7,885 nt of DNA, from NCBI GenBank assembly GCA_018500005.2, contig JAHBAP020000081.1, positions 1 to 7,885 of the forward strand. Direction: 5' to 3'. A model generated the notes under the pieces. It saw nothing but the letters and a program-made list of their open reading frames with translations. It ran no database searches and had not been told where the DNA came from. This stretch comes from Mycobacterium sp. (GTDB lineage Bacteria; Actinomycetota; Actinomycetes; Mycobacteriales; Mycobacteriaceae). A program made the translations under genes and the position numbers. Positions 6,233-7,885 of the stretch are shown here, piece after piece (position 1 is the stretch's first letter; each line of letters begins with the position of its first letter).

Positions 6233-6260
6233 CGGACATTGCCTTGCGGCAATTTGTCCG
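6233..6260. promoter_or_regulatory. Imperfect palindrome in divergent intergenic region (candidate operator)
   Basis: The left arm is CGGACATTGCC (6233-6243) and the right arm GGCAATTTGTCCG (6248-6260), separated by TTGC. The right arm is the reverse complement of the left apart from two extra bases. The inner part, ATTGCC-TTGC-GGCAAT, is a perfect inverted repeat, and TTGC-G-GCAA at 6244-6252 is a second, nested palindrome. It lies about 75 bases upstream of the aldehyde dehydrogenase start and 33 bases upstream of the candidate -10 box of the glutaryl-CoA dehydrogenase gene, at or just upstream of the -35 region. That placement suits an operator controlling one or both genes. The regulator is unknown; a transcribed hairpin is the alternative. 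Confidence 0.45.
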
Positions 6261-6292
6261 TTTTGTCCATTTCGGCGTTCTCATCGCCTGCC

Positions 6293-6298
6293 TAATAT
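6293..6298 (+). promoter_or_regulatory. Candidate -10 element of glutaryl-CoA dehydrogenase gene
   Basis: TAATAT fits TAnnnT and stands in the most AT-rich stretch of the intergenic region. Transcription would start near 6305, leaving a leader of about 27 bases with a good ribosome site. A -35 match is weak (TTCGGC at 6271-6276 with 16 bases of spacing). Confidence 0.45.
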
Positions 6299-6318
6299 TA
6301 ATGCTCGTTGGCAAAGCA

Positions 6319-6324
6319 GAAGGG
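6319..6324 (+). promoter_or_regulatory. Ribosome binding site deciding the glutaryl-CoA dehydrogenase start
   Basis: GAAGGG lies seven bases before the ATG at 6332. The in-frame TTG at 6308 lies upstream of this site and has no comparable ribosome site, so the ATG is preferred. Confidence 0.6.
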
Positions 6325-6331
6325 CTATCTC

Positions 6332-7525
6332 ATGACCATCACCGCCCCGGCGCCGAAGAAGGACACTTACGGCCCGCTGGAGTTGTTCGATATCGACCGC
6401 CTCCTCGACGAGGACGAGCGCGATATCGCCGCGACGGTGCGCAAGTTCGTCGACACCCGACTGAAGCCCAACGTCGGCGACTGGTTCGAGTCCGGCAGTC
6501 TGCCGAAGGAACTCGCCAAGGAGTTCGGCGCGCTCGGCGTGATGGGCATGCACCTGGACGGCTACGGCTGTGCGGGCACCAACGCCGTGAGCTACGGCCT
6601 GGCCTGTATGGAACTGGAAGCCGGCGACAGCGGCTTTCGCAGCTTCGTCTCCGTCCAGGGTTCGCTGTCGATGTTCTCCATCTACCGCTACGGCTCCGAG
6701 GAGCAGAAGCAGGAATGGCTGCCACGGCTCGCCGCCGGCGATGCCATCGGCTGCTTCGGCCTGACCGAGGCCGACTTCGGCTCCAACCCGTCGGGCATGC
6801 GCACCCGCGCCCGGCGCGACGGGAGCGACTGGGTGCTCAATGGCACCAAGATGTGGATCACCAACGGCAATCTCGCCGACGTCGCCACCGTCTGGGCGCA
6901 GACCGACGACGGCATCCGCGGCTTCCTGGTGCCCACCAATACGCCGGGATTCTCCGCCAACGTCATCCACAAGAAGCTATCGCTGCGCGCCTCGGTGACC
7001 TCTGAACTGGTGCTCGACAACGTGCGACTGCCCGCGTCGGCGCAACTGCCTGAGGCCCGCGGTCTGGGCGCCCCGCTGTCCTGCCTCAACGAGGCGCGCT
7101 TCGGCATCGTCTTCGGGGTGATGGGCGCCGCCCGCGACGCCTTGGAGACCACCATCGCCTACACCCAGAACCGCGACGTGTTCGACCGGCCGCTGTCCAG
7201 CTTCCAACTCAGCCAGGAGAAGCTGGCCAACATGACCCTCGAACTGGGCAAGGGCGTGCTGCTCGCCATCCACCTCGGCCGCATCAAGGACGCCGACGGC
7301 CTGCGGCCCGAGCAGGTGAGCCTGGGCAAGCTGAACAACGTCCGCGAGGCGATCGCCATCGCCCGGGAGTGCCGGACCTTGCTGGGCGGATCCGGTATCA
7401 CCCTGGAGTACTCCCCGCTCAGGCACGCCAACAACCTGGAGTCCGTGCTGACCTACGAGGGCACCTCCGAGATGCACCTGCTGTCGATCGGCAAGGCGCT
7501 CACCGGCCACGCGGCATTCCGCTGA
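6332..7525 (+). CDS. Glutaryl-CoA dehydrogenase (acyl-CoA dehydrogenase family)
   Basis: A 397-residue FAD enzyme of the acyl-CoA dehydrogenase superfamily, best read as the decarboxylating glutaryl-CoA dehydrogenase that makes crotonyl-CoA and CO2 in lysine and glutarate breakdown. It aligns with the human enzyme along most of its length. The catalytic base is Glu376 in TYEGT, with Tyr375 before it (human Glu370 and Tyr369). The residues that mark this subfamily are also there: Arg103 in GDSGFRS matches human Arg94, which holds the distal carboxylate; Glu96 matches Glu87; Ser104 and Ser107 match Ser95 and Ser98. Flavin-binding segments CFGLTEADFGSNPS and KMWITNG are in place. The ATG at 6332 was preferred over an upstream in-frame TTG at 6308 because GAAGGG lies seven bases before it. 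The stop is one base from the next start codon, so the two genes are coupled. Actual substrate range is not proven by sequence. Confidence 0.9.
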   Translation: MTITAPAPKKDTYGPLELFDIDRLLDEDERDIAATVRKFVDTRLKPNVGDWFESGSLPKELAKEFGALGVMGMHLDGYGCAGTNAVSYGLACMELEAGDSGFRSFVSVQGSLSMFSIYRYGSEEQKQEWLPRLAAGDAIGCFGLTEADFGSNPSGMRTRARRDGSDWVLNGTKMWITNGNLADVATVWAQTDDGIRGFLVPTNTPGFSANVIHKKLSLRASVTSELVLDNVRLPASAQLPEARGLGAPLSCLNEARFGIVFGVMGAARDALETTIAYTQNRDVFDRPLSSFQLSQEKLANMTLELGKGVLLAIHLGRIKDADGLRPEQVSLGKLNNVREAIAIARECRTLLGGSGITLEYSPLRHANNLESVLTYEGTSEMHLLSIGKALTGHAAFR

Positions 7526-7526
7526 C

Positions 7527-7885
7527 ATGACGGCGGGCATCGAGCACCTCGTCGCCGGCCGGTGGCGCGCCGGACATGGAGAGCCTGTCCGCAGCCTCAA
7601 CCCCACTCGCCCGAACGAGGTAGTCGCTGCGGGTAACTCGGCGACCCGCGCCGACGTCGACGACGCCGTGTCGGCGGCCGCCGAGGCGCTGGCGGCGTGG
7701 GCGGCAACCCCGATCCATTCCCGCGGCGCGGTCCTGGCGGCGGCCGCCGCCGTCGTCGACCTCAATGCGGAGCAGTGGGGTTTGGAACTGGCCATCGAGG
7801 AGGGCAAGACCCGGATGGAAGGGGTCGGCGAGGTTCGCCGCGCCGCCCAGATCCTGCGGTACTACGGCGCTGAGGGCGACCGGGC
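7527..7885 (+). CDS. Aldehyde dehydrogenase, N-terminal part (runs off window)
   Basis: An open frame from the ATG at 7527 to the window end, 119 whole codons with no stop. It begins MTAGIEHLVAGRWRAGHGEP and shows the N-terminal pattern of the aldehyde dehydrogenase superfamily: a GRWR strand, SLNPTRPNEVV, a helix ADVDDAVSAAAEALAAWA, and then LAIEEGKTRMEGVGEVRRAAQILRYYG. The E-E-G-K-T motif with the GE..RAA....YY helix fits the family; it recalls alpha-ketoglutarate-semialdehyde-type enzymes, but the catalytic Cys and Glu lie beyond the window and the substrate cannot be judged. It differs clearly from the minus-strand aldehyde dehydrogenase upstream, so it is not a recent duplicate. The start is one base after the stop of the glutaryl-CoA dehydrogenase gene (TGA-C-ATG), which implies one transcript and likely translational coupling. 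Confidence 0.87.
   Translation, partial: MTAGIEHLVAGRWRAGHGEPVRSLNPTRPNEVVAAGNSATRADVDDAVSAAAEALAAWAATPIHSRGAVLAAAAAVVDLNAEQWGLELAIEEGKTRMEGVGEVRRAAQILRYYGAEGDR

Noticed and set aside
6977..7807. 276-codon minus-strand open frame across the glutaryl-CoA dehydrogenase end
   Set aside because: It spans two well-supported plus-strand genes, has no family features and is rich in Ala, Gly and Arg as expected for a shadow frame.
4816..7885. Two aldehyde dehydrogenases as a recent duplication
   Set aside because: Their N-terminal sequences differ clearly and they belong to different subgroups, so recent duplication is not supported.
1..7885. Mobile element, CRISPR array, tRNA or defence system
   Set aside because: No transposase or integrase motifs, no regularly spaced repeats, no tRNA-like fold and no shift in base composition were seen; gene order matches a conserved mycobacterial block.

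Overview
The window is high-GC actinobacterial DNA. Gene content and order point to a mycobacterium, probably an environmental (Mycolicibacterium-type) species. From memory, the first half matches the Mycobacterium tuberculosis Rv1070c-Rv1063c block read in reverse: echA8, membrane alpha/beta hydrolase (Rv1069c-like), rhodanese (Rv1066-like), cysteine dioxygenase (Rv1065-like), lpqV, patatin (Rv1063c-like). The two PE_PGRS genes that sit inside this block in M. tuberculosis are absent here. No database search was possible, so synteny and family names rest on recalled sequences and visible motifs.

Layout: (1) 1-2083, plus strand: the 3' part of an enoyl-CoA hydratase, then 11 bases later a five-helix membrane protein with a C-terminal serine-hydrolase domain. 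(2) 1989-2985, minus strand: a cysteine dioxygenase and, one base after its stop, a single-domain rhodanese. The rhodanese 3' end overlaps the hydrolase 3' end tail-to-tail by 95 bases. (3) 2986-3095: a short divergent intergenic region with a candidate leaderless -10 element and repeated TCAGG half-sites. (4) 3096-4811, plus strand: lipoprotein LpqV, a patatin-like phospholipase and an 83-residue two-helix membrane protein. (5) 4816-6159, minus strand: a succinate-semialdehyde-type aldehyde dehydrogenase. (6) 6160-6331: a divergent intergenic region with a conspicuous imperfect palindrome and a good -10 box. (7) 6332-7885, plus strand: a glutaryl-CoA dehydrogenase with its diagnostic residues, coupled by a one-base gap to the start of a second aldehyde dehydrogenase that runs off the window.

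Functional themes are fatty-acyl-CoA and lipid metabolism (echA8, membrane hydrolase, patatin), cysteine and sulfur oxidation (dioxygenase plus rhodanese), and a semialdehyde / glutaryl-CoA catabolic module in the last third. The last module could feed crotonyl-CoA into beta-oxidation, but its substrate is inferred.

I see no mobile element, CRISPR array, tRNA, rRNA or defence system. This is ordinary mycobacterial chromosome. The points most worth following are the palindrome between the two catabolic transcripts, the shortened loop in the minus-strand aldehyde dehydrogenase, the coupled dioxygenase-rhodanese pair, and the small membrane protein attached to the patatin gene.
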